Shown here piece by piece: positions 8,298 through 16,894 of a stretch of 64,000 nucleotides of DNA (positions are counted from its first letter, which is position 1; each line of letters begins with the position of its first letter). Made by a program: the position numbers and the translations under genes. The notes below the pieces were generated by a model that did not search any database, was not told the origin of the DNA, and was given only the letters and a program-made list of their open reading frames with translations. The DNA is taken from positions 39,649 to 103,648 of the forward strand of contig JADHMQ010000002.1 in NCBI GenBank assembly GCA_016779935.1. Reading direction: 5' to 3'. Source of the stretch: Flavobacteriales bacterium. GTDB lineage: Bacteria > Bacteroidota > Bacteroidia > Flavobacteriales > UBA7312.

Positions 8298-10118
8298 TTA
8301 GTTGAAATTTTGATAATCAATGAGTCTCTTATAAGCTCCATTTTTTTGACTTAGTTCATCGTGAGTACCTTGCTCTATAATTTCTCCCTTTTTAATGAGT
8401 ATGATATTATCGGCATTTTGAATTGTAGACAATCGGTGAGCAATAACCAATGAAGTGCGTGTTTTCATGAGTTTGCCAAGTGCGTCTTGTACTAGTTTTT
8501 CAGATTCAGTATCCAAAGAGGAGGTGGCTTCATCCAAAATCAAAATAGGTGGGTTTTTATAAATGGCACGTGCTATACTTAAGCGTTGTTTTTGTCCCCC
8601 AGAAAGTTTAGCTCCATTTTCGCCCACAGTGCTATCGTAACCTTTTGGCATCTCCATAATAAAGTCGTGGGCATTGGCGGCTTTTGCAGCAGCAATGACT
8701 TCTTCTTTATTGGCATTCTCATTGCCAAGTGTAATGTTATTAAAGACGCTATCGTTGAATAAAATAGAATCTTGTGATACAATGCCCATAAGTCCTCTTA
8801 AGTCGGTCAGCTTATAGTCTTTGATATTAACGTTGTCGATTAATATTTCGCCCTTTTCAATATCGTAAAATCGTGATAGTAAATCTGCAATGGTAGATTT
8901 TCCACTTCCTGATTCTCCCACAAGGGCTATGCTTTTTCCTTTCTTTATTTCAAGGCTTAAATTCTTTAAAACGGCTTGATTATCGTACTGAAAAGACACG
9001 TTTTTGAACGCTATGCTCGACTCAAAATTACTTTTTCCTTTAGCTTGTTTTGGCTCTTTTATTGGATTGTCCGTTTCCAAAATACTCAGTACTCTTTCTG
9101 CCGATGCGCTTCCTTTTTGGAGGTAATAGAATGCTGTGGTAAAGGACTTGGCAGGAGGAATGATTTGAGAAAATATAGCAATGTAACCGATAAAGGCTTC
9201 TGGCGATAACACATTGTCGGCCCCTAATACCAATTGTCCGCCGAACCACATAACACAGACTAGAACAATGGTACTCAAAAATTCACTCATTGGAGATGAT
9301 AAATCTTTTTTACGGAGCAGCTTGGTCATTATATAGCGGTAATCGTCGCTGTTTTCTTCAAATTTTTCTTGAATTTTTTCTTCAGCATGAAAGCCTTTAA
9401 TGATGCGTAAGCCTCTTATGTTTTCTTCAATAATAGAGAGGAGTTCGCCCATTTTATTTTGTCCTCTATCTGATGATTTCTTGAGGCTTTTGCCAATTCG
9501 AGCAATTAAAAAACCAGCAATAGGGAATAGTACAATTACAAAAATAGTGAGCTGTGGACTAATAACGATTAGAGTAGCTAAAAAGATTATAATATTCAAA
9601 GGGTCTTTGAATATCATTTCCAATGAGCTCATTATAGACCATTCAATTTCTACTAAATCAGTTGTCATTCGGGCAATAATATCCCCCTTCCTTTTTTCGG
9701 TATAAAAGCCAAGTGGTAAAGACAGCACCTTTTTGTGTAAGGCATTACGCATATCTCTAACTACCCCATTTCGTATTGGAGTTAGAAAGTATAGTGCCAA
9801 ATACCTAAATAAATTTCGGAACATAAACATTACCAATACCAAAAGGCATATGAACAATAAGGCATCAATTTCTCCTCTTGTCTCTATAATTTGTGTGATT
9901 TGAAAATAGAAGTTTTCTTTGATGGATGAAGTACTGAAAGCCAATTCCGGCGCTTCATATACTTTTTCTTGTGTGCCAAAAAGTAAGCCTAAAAACGGAA
10001 TTATCATGGTAATGGACACCAAAGAAAAGATTACCGTTAGGATGTTAAAGACGATATTAAATACGGCATAAACCCAGTAAGGCTTGGCAAATCGTAAGAC
10101 TTTAAAAAAATCTTTCAT
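8298..10118 (-). CDS. MsbA-like ABC exporter (fused permease and ATPase)
   Basis: 606 residues. The N-terminal membrane half has about six helices (first at 15-45, last ending near 320). The nucleotide-binding domain (about 365-600) carries Walker A GESGSGKST, signature LSGGQKQR, Walker B ILILDEATSSLD and the switch histidine in VIAHRLST. This is the layout of the lipid-flippase/multidrug half-transporters (MsbA type) that act as homodimers in the inner membrane. Lipid A-core export is plausible because kdsB and other LPS genes are nearby, but the substrate is not proven. It is divergent from rbfA across 54 bp, with a -7 box four nt before its start. Confidence 0.85.
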   Translation of the reverse strand: MKDFFKVLRFAKPYWVYAVFNIVFNILTVIFSLVSITMIIPFLGLLFGTQEKVYEAPELAFSTSSIKENFYFQITQIIETRGEIDALLFICLLVLVMFMFRNLFRYLALYFLTPIRNGVVRDMRNALHKKVLSLPLGFYTEKRKGDIIARMTTDLVEIEWSIMSSLEMIFKDPLNIIIFLATLIVISPQLTIFVIVLFPIAGFLIARIGKSLKKSSDRGQNKMGELLSIIEENIRGLRIIKGFHAEEKIQEKFEENSDDYRYIMTKLLRKKDLSSPMSEFLSTIVLVCVMWFGGQLVLGADNVLSPEAFIGYIAIFSQIIPPAKSFTTAFYYLQKGSASAERVLSILETDNPIKEPKQAKGKSNFESSIAFKNVSFQYDNQAVLKNLSLEIKKGKSIALVGESGSGKSTIADLLSRFYDIEKGEILIDNVNIKDYKLTDLRGLMGIVSQDSILFNDSVFNNITLGNENANKEEVIAAAKAANAHDFIMEMPKGYDSTVGENGAKLSGGQKQRLSIARAIYKNPPILILDEATSSLDTESEKLVQDALGKLMKTRTSLVIAHRLSTIQNADNIILIKKGEIIEQGTHDELSQKNGAYKRLIDYQNFN

Positions 10119-10122
10119 TATG

Positions 10123-10130
10123 CAAATGTA
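10123..10130 (-). promoter_or_regulatory. -7 box for the ABC exporter, near-leaderless
   Basis: TACATTTG on the minus strand matches TAnnTTTG and ends only four nt before the ATG at 10118. Transcription probably begins at or next to the start codon. Confidence 0.5.
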
Positions 10131-10160
10131 TTAAAATGCTCTTTTAAGGTTCTAAAAATT

Positions 10161-10168
10161 TATCTTTG
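10161..10168 (+). promoter_or_regulatory. -7 box for rbfA, near-leaderless
   Basis: TATCTTTG matches TAnnTTTG and ends four nt before the rbfA ATG at 10173. The mRNA is predicted to be leaderless or nearly so. Confidence 0.5.
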
Positions 10169-10172
10169 TTCT

Positions 10173-10511
10173 ATGGAAAGTACAAGACAGAAAAAGGTTT
10201 CGAGACAATTGCTGAAAGATTTATCTGAAATTTTACAATTACATGGTAGGGATTTAATTGGCACTTCTTTTGTGTCAGTTACTGTAGTGCGTGTATCGCC
10301 AGATTTGTCTATTGCTAGAGTATATATCAGTGTGTTTGGTACAGATGATAAAGACGCTTTGCTTGAAAGAATGAATAAGCAAGGCTATGCTATTCGTAAA
10401 AAATTAGGGCAACGTATTCGTAATCAAATGCGAAAAGTTCCTGAGCTCAAATTCTTTTTAGACGATTCGGTTGACTACTCTCAGCAGATTGAAGATTTAC
10501 TAAAAGAATAG
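10173..10511 (+). CDS. rbfA: ribosome-binding factor A
   Basis: 112 residues, the usual length for this one-domain KH-like protein, which binds 16S rRNA helix 1 and helps mature the 30S subunit, notably in the cold. Family features visible are the basic N-terminus (ESTRQKKVSRQLLKDLSEIL), VTVVRVSPDLSIARVYISVFG in the middle and a C-terminal PELKFFLDDS(V)DYSQQIEDLL, where most members have PxLxFxxDxS. A permease gene follows after two bases, suggesting one transcript. Confidence 0.93.
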   Translation: MESTRQKKVSRQLLKDLSEILQLHGRDLIGTSFVSVTVVRVSPDLSIARVYISVFGTDDKDALLERMNKQGYAIRKKLGQRIRNQMRKVPELKFFLDDSVDYSQQIEDLLKE

Positions 10512-10513
10512 CA

Positions 10514-11713
10514 TTGAGAGTAGCCTTATACATAGCTAAACGGTATTTGTTCGCCAAAAAATCTAAAAATGTTGTTCATTTTGTAAGTCTAGCGTCAATG
10601 ATAGGCGTAGCGGTAGGTACTGCAGCTTTGGTATTGATTTTGTCTGTTTTTAATGGCTTTGAACAACTTATTTTATCCCTTTACAATTCTTTTGATCCGC
10701 CTATAAAAGTATCCGTTTTAGAAGGGAAAGTTTCTGATTTTGAAGAGGCAAAGGCCTATCTCAACGAAAATAATATTCTGTATTCAGAAGTTTTGGAGGA
10801 AAAGGTGCTTTTGCGTTATCAAGAAAAAGAATACATCGCTACACTAAAGGGTGTTGATGATAATTTTAAAAATATCAATTCTATAGATAGCTTACTTGTT
10901 GCAGGTGAATACATGTATGTTTATGAGTCGAAGAATACAGCTATAGTAGGACAAGGGGTGGCGTACTATTTGTCTATGCGTATAGGAAATGCTTTTGAGC
11001 AGCTGAAAGTATATGTTCCGGATCGAGAAAAAAATAACCTTTTACGCCCTGAAGAATCTTTTATTCAAAAAAGCATCTTGCCTGTTGGAGTGTTTAGCAT
11101 TCAATCTGATTTTGATGCCGAGTATGTTATTGCACCAATATCATTTATCAGAGAAATTTTAAACAGAAAGGGACAGTCTTCCTCGCTTGAGATAAAATGT
11201 AGTGACTCGGAAATAGCCGGTATTCAAGCTGATTTGCAAGAAATATTGGGCAGTCAGTTCGAGGTGAAAAGTCGATTTGAACAACATGCTTTTCTTTACA
11301 AAATACTGAGTTCTGAAAAACTAGCTGTTTTTCTCATATTGACCTTTATTTTAATCATTGCCACTTTTAATATTATTGGTTCGCTTACCATGTTGTTGAT
11401 TGAAAAAAAGAAGGATATTGAACTGCTTTTTAATCTTGGGGCAAACCGTTTATTAATCAAAAACATATTCTTCTATGAAGGACTTTTGACTACTGCTTTA
11501 GGGGCTGTAATTGGTTTACTATTTGGTTTGCTGATAGCCTATGTACAAATATATTTTGGAATAGTAAAGATGGGCAATGGGTCTTTTGTTGTCGATAGTT
11601 ATCCAGTAGTTGTAGAGGCTATAGATGTAGTATTGGTTGGCTTTATTGTAATGCTAATAGGAAGTGTAGCTAGTATTATTCCTTCTAGGCAACTGAGTAA
11701 GCAGCTGCTTTAA
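10514..11713 (+). CDS. LolC/LolE-like FtsX-family ABC permease
   Basis: 399 residues. A helix at about 24-48 follows the typical N-terminus (MRVALYIAKRYLFAKKS). Then comes a large periplasmic domain (about 50-265) and three C-terminal helices (about 270-295, 315-345, 365-390). This is the LolC/E and MacB-type architecture. In Bacteroidota such permeases probably extract lipoproteins or act in envelope stress; the ATPase partner is not adjacent. The start is TTG at 10514: no ATG or GTG gives the conserved N-terminus, and the gene begins two bases after the rbfA stop. It meets the next gene tail to tail with a 4-bp overlap. Confidence 0.8.
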   Translation: MRVALYIAKRYLFAKKSKNVVHFVSLASMIGVAVGTAALVLILSVFNGFEQLILSLYNSFDPPIKVSVLEGKVSDFEEAKAYLNENNILYSEVLEEKVLLRYQEKEYIATLKGVDDNFKNINSIDSLLVAGEYMYVYESKNTAIVGQGVAYYLSMRIGNAFEQLKVYVPDREKNNLLRPEESFIQKSILPVGVFSIQSDFDAEYVIAPISFIREILNRKGQSSSLEIKCSDSEIAGIQADLQEILGSQFEVKSRFEQHAFLYKILSSEKLAVFLILTFILIIATFNIIGSLTMLLIEKKKDIELLFNLGANRLLIKNIFFYEGLLTTALGAVIGLLFGLLIAYVQIYFGIVKMGNGSFVVDSYPVVVEAIDVVLVGFIVMLIGSVASIIPSRQLSKQLL

Positions 11714-12435
11714 TTATCTATAGTTTTAGAGGAGTCAGCCAATAAATTATTGAGCTCTCTGAATTCTTCTTTTGTCATTTCCCTGTATTTTCCATTGGGC
11801 AAGTCTAAATGAATATTCATTATTCGCACCCGCTTTAGTACTTGTACGTGATAGCCGAGGTATTCGCACATTCGGCGTATCTGGCGATTTAGTCCTTGAG
11901 TAAGAATAATCTTGAAACGCACCCTGCTAAGTTGCTCCACTTTACATGGTCGAGTAATAGTATCTAATATTGGCACCCCCTGACTCATCTTTTTAACAAA
12001 GTCTATGTCAATGGGTTTGTTTACTTGAACGATGTATTCTTTCTCATGGTTATTTCTAGCCCTCAGTATTTTATTGACGATATCGCCATCATTGGTAAGC
12101 AATATCAGTCCCTCACTGGCTTTGTCAAGTCTGCCTATTGGGAAGATACGTTTTGGGTAGTTTATGAAGTCAATAATATTATCTTTTTCTACTCGAGTGT
12201 CGGTGGTGCAAACAATGCCCCTTGGCTTGTTTAAGACCAAGTAAACGGCTTTTTCATCCTTTTTGACAACACTTTTACCATCTACCTTTACAACATCACC
12301 CTCTACAATTTTAGTGCCCATAAGTGGTACTTCGTCATTAATGGTTACTCTACCTTCTTCGATGAGTTTATCTGCAGCTCTTCTTGAGCAATAGCCTGCC
12401 TCGCTGAGGTATTTATTTATTCTGGTTTCTTTCAT
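11710..12435 (-). CDS. rluF: 23S rRNA pseudouridine synthase, RluF type
   Basis: 241 residues. The S4 RNA-binding domain (about 3-60, TRINKYLSEAGYCSRRAADKLIEEGRV) is followed by the RsuA/RluB/E/F catalytic domain. The catalytic aspartate is D104 in GRLDKASEGL, and LTQGLNRQIRRM is the conserved motif near 175-186. RluF modifies U2604 of 23S rRNA in E. coli. Similar members (RluB, RluE) differ in detail, so the target base is inferred. It starts one base before the dusB-like stop region and is probably co-transcribed with the upstream tRNA-modification gene. Confidence 0.78.
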   Translation of the reverse strand: MKETRINKYLSEAGYCSRRAADKLIEEGRVTINDEVPLMGTKIVEGDVVKVDGKSVVKKDEKAVYLVLNKPRGIVCTTDTRVEKDNIIDFINYPKRIFPIGRLDKASEGLILLTNDGDIVNKILRARNNHEKEYIVQVNKPIDIDFVKKMSQGVPILDTITRPCKVEQLSRVRFKIILTQGLNRQIRRMCEYLGYHVQVLKRVRIMNIHLDLPNGKYREMTKEEFRELNNLLADSSKTIDN

Positions 12436-13431
12436 TTAACTAAATTGGGAGCTGCCAAATTTCATTTTTATTTCATCCAAAATATCAAAAAGTTCTTCAG
12501 GCTCTTGGGTGGTAACCAATCGCATTCTGTAATCTTTGAAGTTTGGAATATGTTTGAAATAATTGGTGTAGTGTCGTCGAGTTTCTACTACTCCTAGTAT
12601 AGGGCCTTTCCATTTTAATGAAAATTCCAAATGCTCTTTACACGTTTTTATTCTGTCCACCATTGTTGGCTTTTCTAGGTGTTCGCCAGTCTTTAAATAG
12701 TGTTTTATTTCGTTAAAAATCCATGGGTAGCCAATGGCTGCACGACCAATCATTATGCCGTCAATGCCGTATTTTTCTTTTTTGAGCTTTGCTGCTTCTG
12801 GACTATCGACGTCTCCATTTCCAATGACAGGAATATGCATTCGACTGTTGTTTTTCACATCGGCAATTAGGCTCCAATCGGCTTCCCCTTTATACATTTG
12901 TTTTCGTGTACGTCCGTGAATAGAAATGGCTTTTATGCCAACGTCTTGCAAGCGTTCCGCGACTTCAACAATATGTTTGCTATTGTCGTCCCATCCTAAG
13001 CGTGTTTTGACGGTTACTGGCAGGTGAGTGGAATTCACAATTTCTTTTGTCATGGACACCATCTTAGGAATATCTTGTAATATCCCTGCACCCGCACCTT
13101 TACAAGTTACTTTTTTTACTGGACAACCGTAGTTTATGTCTATGAAGTCGGGTTCGGCAGCCTCACAAATAGTTGTTGTTTTTCTCATGGACTCTATATC
13201 GTGCCCGAAAATCTGAATGGCTAGTGGACGTTCGTATTCGAAGAAATCCAATTTTTGAACGCTTTTGGCGGCATCTCTAATAAGTCCCTCTGAAGAAATG
13301 AACTCGGTGAACATAACGTCTGCACCATTTTTTTTGCATAATGCTCGAAAGGGAGGATCACTTACGTCTTCCATTGGAGCAAGCAGTAAGGGGAAGTCTC
13401 CTAAATCGATATTACCTATCTTTACACTCAT
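12436..13431 (-). CDS. dusB: tRNA-dihydrouridine synthase
   Basis: 331 residues. This FMN-dependent TIM barrel reduces specific uridines in the tRNA D-loop. Motifs are LLLAPMEDVSDPPFR at the N-terminus, INYGCPVKKVTCKGAGAGIL (catalytic cysteine C103), VTVKTRLGW, ISIHGRTRKQMYKG and GIMIGRAAIGYPWIF near 235. The frame is open to a TTG at 13440, but that codon lies inside the -7 box (13438-13445). ATG 13431 also gives the usual N-terminus, so it was chosen. The gene leads directly into rluF with no gap, forming a small RNA-modification operon. Assignment to DusB rather than another Dus subfamily is by overall resemblance. Confidence 0.87.
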   Translation of the reverse strand: MSVKIGNIDLGDFPLLLAPMEDVSDPPFRALCKKNGADVMFTEFISSEGLIRDAAKSVQKLDFFEYERPLAIQIFGHDIESMRKTTTICEAAEPDFIDINYGCPVKKVTCKGAGAGILQDIPKMVSMTKEIVNSTHLPVTVKTRLGWDDNSKHIVEVAERLQDVGIKAISIHGRTRKQMYKGEADWSLIADVKNNSRMHIPVIGNGDVDSPEAAKLKKEKYGIDGIMIGRAAIGYPWIFNEIKHYLKTGEHLEKPTMVDRIKTCKEHLEFSLKWKGPILGVVETRRHYTNYFKHIPNFKDYRMRLVTTQEPEELFDILDEIKMKFGSSQFS

Positions 13432-13437
13432 CTTTTG

Positions 13438-13445
13438 CAAAACTA
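13438..13445 (-). promoter_or_regulatory. -7 box for the dus-rlu operon, near-leaderless
   Basis: TAGTTTTG on the minus strand matches TAnnTTTG and ends six nt before ATG 13431. It decides that start over the upstream in-frame TTG. Confidence 0.5.
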
Positions 13446-13462
13446 ATTAAATATTATTTTCT

Positions 13463-14350
13463 ATGAAGCTGAAAGGGATTTATCAATCACATTCGTTATC
13501 CAAGCAGTTTATCCTCTTATTTCTTCTCATATTTAGCTGTTTTTTTGTGGCAAACCTCATTGGTATGTCTGGTTCTTTGTTGTTCGGAGCCTCTTCATTG
13601 ACCGATTTGCAGAGTCAAGAGACCATATTCTCATTGAAGTTTTTACAAGCGTGGAGTTCGGCGGGGATTTTTATTGCACCGCCTTTTCTTTTTGCATATT
13701 TAAGTGGCAATTCATTGTCTTTTAAGTCGGTAAGCCGACAACAGCTGATGTTAACTGTCGTGATTATGTTGTTTGCTATGCCTTTAATAAATGGTTTATC
13801 GTTTTGGAATGAGCAATTGCATTTGCCTGCCTTTCTGGAGTCGGTAGAAGCTTGGATGAGAGCAGCTGAGGCTAAAGCTATGGCAATTACTGAAGCCTTT
13901 TTGTCTGTTAATACTGCTCTTGGATTAGCTGTAAATATTGTCATTATAGCCATAATTCCGGCTTTGGGAGAGGAATTGCTTTTCAGAGGTGTTATTCAAA
14001 AAGAGTTATCAAAATGGAGTGGGAAAATTCATTTGAGTATTTGGATAACCGCATTTCTTTTTAGTGCTATGCACTTACAGTTTCTAGGTTTTCTCCCTCG
14101 CTTTTTAATCGGTGGTCTTTTGGGGTATTTGTTTTATTGGAGCGGTTCTATTTGGCTTCCTATTCTAGCTCATTTTGTAAATAATGCAGCAGCAGTCATT
14201 CTATCTTATATGGTTGTAAAGGGAAGGCTTACAGCAGATGTTGAAACCATAGGGGTTAATCAGGGGCAAACGTCTATGCTATTGATAGCCTTGCTTTCTG
14301 TGGGGCTGTTATTGTATTTGCTTAAAGAAATTTCTCTCAAAAAGGTATAA
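13463..14350 (+). CDS. CPBP (CAAX/Abi) family intramembrane metalloprotease
   Basis: 295 residues, strongly hydrophobic with about seven or eight helices. The family's catalytic elements are present: E170-E171 and R175 (GEELLFRG), H204 (SAMHLQF) and H237 with N240/N241 (LAHFVNNAAA). CPBP proteins include type II CAAX prenyl endopeptidases and bacterial bacteriocin-immunity proteases; the substrate of this one is unknown. It is a single-gene unit divergent from the dus operon, and ends at a clear bidirectional terminator. Confidence 0.85.
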   Translation: MKLKGIYQSHSLSKQFILLFLLIFSCFFVANLIGMSGSLLFGASSLTDLQSQETIFSLKFLQAWSSAGIFIAPPFLFAYLSGNSLSFKSVSRQQLMLTVVIMLFAMPLINGLSFWNEQLHLPAFLESVEAWMRAAEAKAMAITEAFLSVNTALGLAVNIVIIAIIPALGEELLFRGVIQKELSKWSGKIHLSIWITAFLFSAMHLQFLGFLPRFLIGGLLGYLFYWSGSIWLPILAHFVNNAAAVILSYMVVKGRLTADVETIGVNQGQTSMLLIALLSVGLLLYLLKEISLKKV

Positions 14351-14353
14351 AAA

Positions 14354-14380
14354 AAGCCCTCTAAAGAGGGCTTAAATTTT
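14354..14380. terminator. bidirectional intrinsic terminator
   Basis: AAGCCCTC (14354-14361), loop TAAA, GAGGGCTT (14366-14373): a perfect 8-bp stem with an A-run before it and T-rich sequence after it. It sits in the 42-bp gap between the CPBP gene and the exbD gene, which converge, and can serve both. Confidence 0.85.
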
Positions 14381-14392
14381 TTCTTGAAAATC

Positions 14393-14860
14393 TTATTGTA
14401 CCGCTTTTCTCGTAGAGTAATTTATTTTGAGTGCGTTAGCCTTACGGAGTTCTTGTTTTACGTCCGTTACGATTCCCATTTTAGTGTCTTTATCTACTTT
14501 GATAGAAGTTGTCATGAAAGGCACCTCTTTTTCATCTCTTGCAGCACGTTCTGCAGTAATGTATTGAGGGATGTCATCCACAGTAGCAAAAGCATCGTTC
14601 AATTGAATACGGGCTTTAGTACCGTAAGTTGTTTGCATTCGCTCAACAGGACTACCTATGTAAATGTAGCTTACTAAAGATTTTTTCTCTAATTTTTGGA
14701 TTTCACTGGCTTGCGGAAGGCTTTGTTTTACCATGATGGTTGTCTCACGCATTACAGTTGTTACCATGAAGAAAAATAACAGCATAAAAACAATATCAGG
14801 TAAGGATGCTGTTGAGATACCCGGAGTATCTTTGTTGTTATCTTTTTTAAACTTAGACAT
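14393..14860 (-). CDS. ExbD/TolR family protein (second copy)
   Basis: 155 residues. A short cytoplasmic N-terminus is followed by a single membrane helix (about 21-43) that begins with the conserved aspartate in STASLPDIVFMLLFFFMV. The proton-carrying aspartate of ExbD/TolR is at this place. The periplasmic part ends in a basic tail. Such proteins pair with ExbB/TolQ-type channels and use the proton gradient to power TonB or related work at the outer membrane. It is the last gene of the ExbB - small protein - ExbD - ExbD operon, with only two bases after the previous stop. Confidence 0.88.
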   Translation of the reverse strand: MSKFKKDNNKDTPGISTASLPDIVFMLLFFFMVTTVMRETTIMVKQSLPQASEIQKLEKKSLVSYIYIGSPVERMQTTYGTKARIQLNDAFATVDDIPQYITAERAARDEKEVPFMTTSIKVDKDTKMGIVTDVKQELRKANALKINYSTRKAVQ

Positions 14861-14862
14861 AA

Positions 14863-15408
14863 TTATTTTCCTATGTTTTTAGGTTCTGCTTCAGAAATCT
14901 TTTGAGGATATTCTTCTCTAACTTCCTTTTGTTGACGCTTAGATAAATCGCTGTACATCAGGCCAAATTTTTTCATTGAACTGGCATCTCTTAATTCACG
15001 ATAAGCTGCGGCCAATTCATTCTGCACCTGTATATAGGTTTCGTATGAAGTACCTCTATCATTTTGTAATGATATTATGGCTTTTTGTGGATTGTCTGAT
15101 GATTCTGGGTCTCTACCTTTATTGTTAATAAAGGCTTTAGCCCCAGCTCTTAGCTGAGAAATATCTAGGAATTCATTTTCAACCAGCAACTGATTGTTGG
15201 AGTTGATAAGAACTACATAGATGTTCTTGGCTTTTATTTGAGAATCGTCTTGTTCAATTTCTTCTTCAGGCATTGGAGGGAGCTTACGAGCCAAGCCCGT
15301 ATCAACATCCATGGTAGTAGTTACCAAAAAGAAGATAAGAAGTAAGAAAGCAATATCGGCCATAGAGCCTGCATTGATTTCCGATGCGCCTTTTGCTCTT
15401 CTTGCCAT
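14863..15408 (-). CDS. ExbD/TolR family protein (first copy)
   Basis: 181 residues. The N-terminal motif INAGSMADIAFLLLIFFLVTT contains the conserved aspartate at the start of the one membrane helix (about 16-36). The periplasmic domain is longer than that of the second copy and ends in a charged, lysine- and glutamate-rich tail. Two unlike ExbD proteins in tandem are usual in Bacteroidota and may form a mixed complex. Four bases separate it from the upstream small membrane-protein gene. Confidence 0.9.
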   Translation of the reverse strand: MARRAKGASEINAGSMADIAFLLLIFFLVTTTMDVDTGLARKLPPMPEEEIEQDDSQIKAKNIYVVLINSNNQLLVENEFLDISQLRAGAKAFINNKGRDPESSDNPQKAIISLQNDRGTSYETYIQVQNELAAAYRELRDASSMKKFGLMYSDLSKRQQKEVREEYPQKISEAEPKNIGK

Positions 15409-15412
15409 AGTT

Positions 15413-15751
15413 CTACTTTTTAAATAGTTTTCCTAGTTCAGCATAAAGAACTGCAACAATAGCTCCAATAGAGAGGATGTAAAAGGTAATTAAACCCATT
15501 CCCACTCTTTTGGTAGAGCCTTCAGTCATTCCAAACTTTTCAGAACCAGGGAAGTTCATAATATCTCCTGATGCGATAATGTATGAAAGGATGCAAATAA
15601 GCACCAATCCACCCACTCCCATCAGCGCGTTTTTTCCTTTAGACGGATTCTTTGCCAAGAACATAAGCGGATAAACGATGGCTGCAAGGGCAGCAACGCC
15701 TATCATTAAGTAGGTAAGAATCAATCCAGCGTTGATTAGAAAATCTGACAT
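15413..15751 (-). CDS. small three-helix membrane protein between exbB and exbD
   Basis: 112 residues with three predicted membrane helices (about 7-30, 43-62, 85-106). A short loop holds FPGSEKFGMTEGSTKRVG and the C-terminus is basic (LGKLFKK). I recognise no named domain. It lies tightly between the ExbB-type and ExbD-type genes (3 and 4 bp gaps). Similar small proteins occur at this place in other Bacteroidota Exb operons, so it is probably an accessory subunit of the motor complex. That role is inferred from position alone. Confidence 0.75.
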   Translation of the reverse strand: MSDFLINAGLILTYLMIGVAALAAIVYPLMFLAKNPSKGKNALMGVGGLVLICILSYIIASGDIMNFPGSEKFGMTEGSTKRVGMGLITFYILSIGAIVAVLYAELGKLFKK

Positions 15752-15754
15752 GCT

Positions 15755-16567
15755 TTATTTGATTTTATTTTTCACTAAAATGTCTACGAAAGAAATAGAT
15801 GCATCTTCCATAGTGTTTACGATGCTGTCAATTTTAGCAACGATGTAGTTGTAAAAGATTTGAAGTATCATCGCTACGATAAGACCGAATACCGTTGTTA
15901 AAAGTGCTACTTTAATACCTCCAGCAACTAAAGATGGAGAGATATCACCTGCTGCTTCAATAGCATCAAAGGCACCAATCATACCAATTACAGTACCCAT
16001 AAAACCAAGCATAGGTGCTAGGGCAATGAATAATGAAATCCAAGAAAGACCTCTTTCTAATAATCCCATTTGTACACTTCCGTATGCTACAACTGATTTC
16101 TCTACAACATCAATACCTTCACCTGAACGGTCTAAACCTTGGTAGAAGATACTTGCTACAGGACCAGCAGTGTTTCTGCACACCTCTTTAGCACCTTCAA
16201 CGTTTCCTGAAGATAATGCACCTTCAATGTCGTTTAGTAATTCATCAGCGTTTGTAGTCGCTTTGTTTAGGTAGATGATACGCTCAATACATAGTGCTAA
16301 TCCTAAGATAAGACACAATAGAACGATACCCATGAACGATGGACCACCTTCAATAAATTTTTGTTTGATTACTTGGTGAAAAGAAGGGTTTTCAGCGACT
16401 TCAGCGCTTTCTGTTGCAGTTGTTTCTACAACTTCTTCTTCAACAGTTTGAGTTTCTTCAACTTGGGCGGTTGTGTCCACTTCATCTTGAGTAATAGCAT
16501 ATGAAACCTGACTTGTGCCTATTGAAAGGGAAATAGTCAGCATAAAAAGTGCTAAGAGATTTTTCAT
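15755..16567 (-). CDS. exbB: MotA/TolQ/ExbB proton-channel family protein
   Basis: 270 residues. An N-terminal hydrophobic segment (about 1-24) is followed by an acidic threonine/glutamate-rich stretch (about 26-60) absent from E. coli ExbB. A helix at about 76-95 and two long helices in the C-terminal half (about 172-195 and 215-240; GFMGTVIGMIGAF and VALLTTVFGLIVAMI) complete the channel domain. With ExbD it forms a proton-driven motor for TonB-dependent uptake or a similar energised outer-membrane process. The window holds two TonB receptors it could serve. It is the first gene of its operon. Confidence 0.9.
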   Translation of the reverse strand: MKNLLALFMLTISLSIGTSQVSYAITQDEVDTTAQVEETQTVEEEVVETTATESAEVAENPSFHQVIKQKFIEGGPSFMGIVLLCLILGLALCIERIIYLNKATTNADELLNDIEGALSSGNVEGAKEVCRNTAGPVASIFYQGLDRSGEGIDVVEKSVVAYGSVQMGLLERGLSWISLFIALAPMLGFMGTVIGMIGAFDAIEAAGDISPSLVAGGIKVALLTTVFGLIVAMILQIFYNYIVAKIDSIVNTMEDASISFVDILVKNKIK

Positions 16568-16607
16568 TTTGATATTGTTTTAATTTGATTTAAAATTTTA
16601 AGTATCG

Positions 16608-16615
16608 CAAATCTA
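16608..16615 (-). promoter_or_regulatory. -7 box for the exb operon
   Basis: TAGATTTG on the minus strand matches TAnnTTTG and ends 40 nt before the exbB ATG at 16567. Confidence 0.45.
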
Positions 16616-16707
16616 CATAAATAATTTTTAAAAAAATACACTCTAAATACATATGTTGCGTCCAATAAGCTTAATGTGTTTTTGTCCTTAGATTCAAAAA
16701 ATCAAGT

Positions 16708-16872
16708 ATGTTGGATTTTAATCAATTATTTTCGTTCTTGTATTATTTAACTCACCAAGATGAGATAGTTCTAAGTCAAGATTTTAGTTTCATCATATAT
16801 TCTATTATTGGTGCTTCTTCTGTTTTCTTTGCACCCCTATTGCAGAAATTTTTTAATCGATTGTTCAAATAA
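16708..16872 (+). CDS. possible 54-residue membrane protein
   Basis: ATG 16708 opens 54 codons ending in TAA 16870-16872. The product starts MLDFNQLFSFLYYLTHQDE and has one hydrophobic segment (FSFIIYSIIGASSVFFAPLL, about 27-46) ending in a basic QKFFNRLFK tail. A single helix with a positive C-terminus is common in real small membrane proteins. It occupies the only gap above 300 bp in the window (16568-16975). I recognise no family, and no perfect promoter box precedes it, so it may be chance. Confidence 0.35.
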   Translation: MLDFNQLFSFLYYLTHQDEIVLSQDFSFIIYSIIGASSVFFAPLLQKFFNRLFK

Positions 16873-16894
16873 CTTAAAAGGTTTTTCCATTGTT

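Noticed and set aside
13615..13953. 112-codon minus-strand ORF inside the CPBP protease gene
   Set aside because: Antisense shadow with no start context or recognisable domain. The CPBP active-site residues on the plus strand are convincing.
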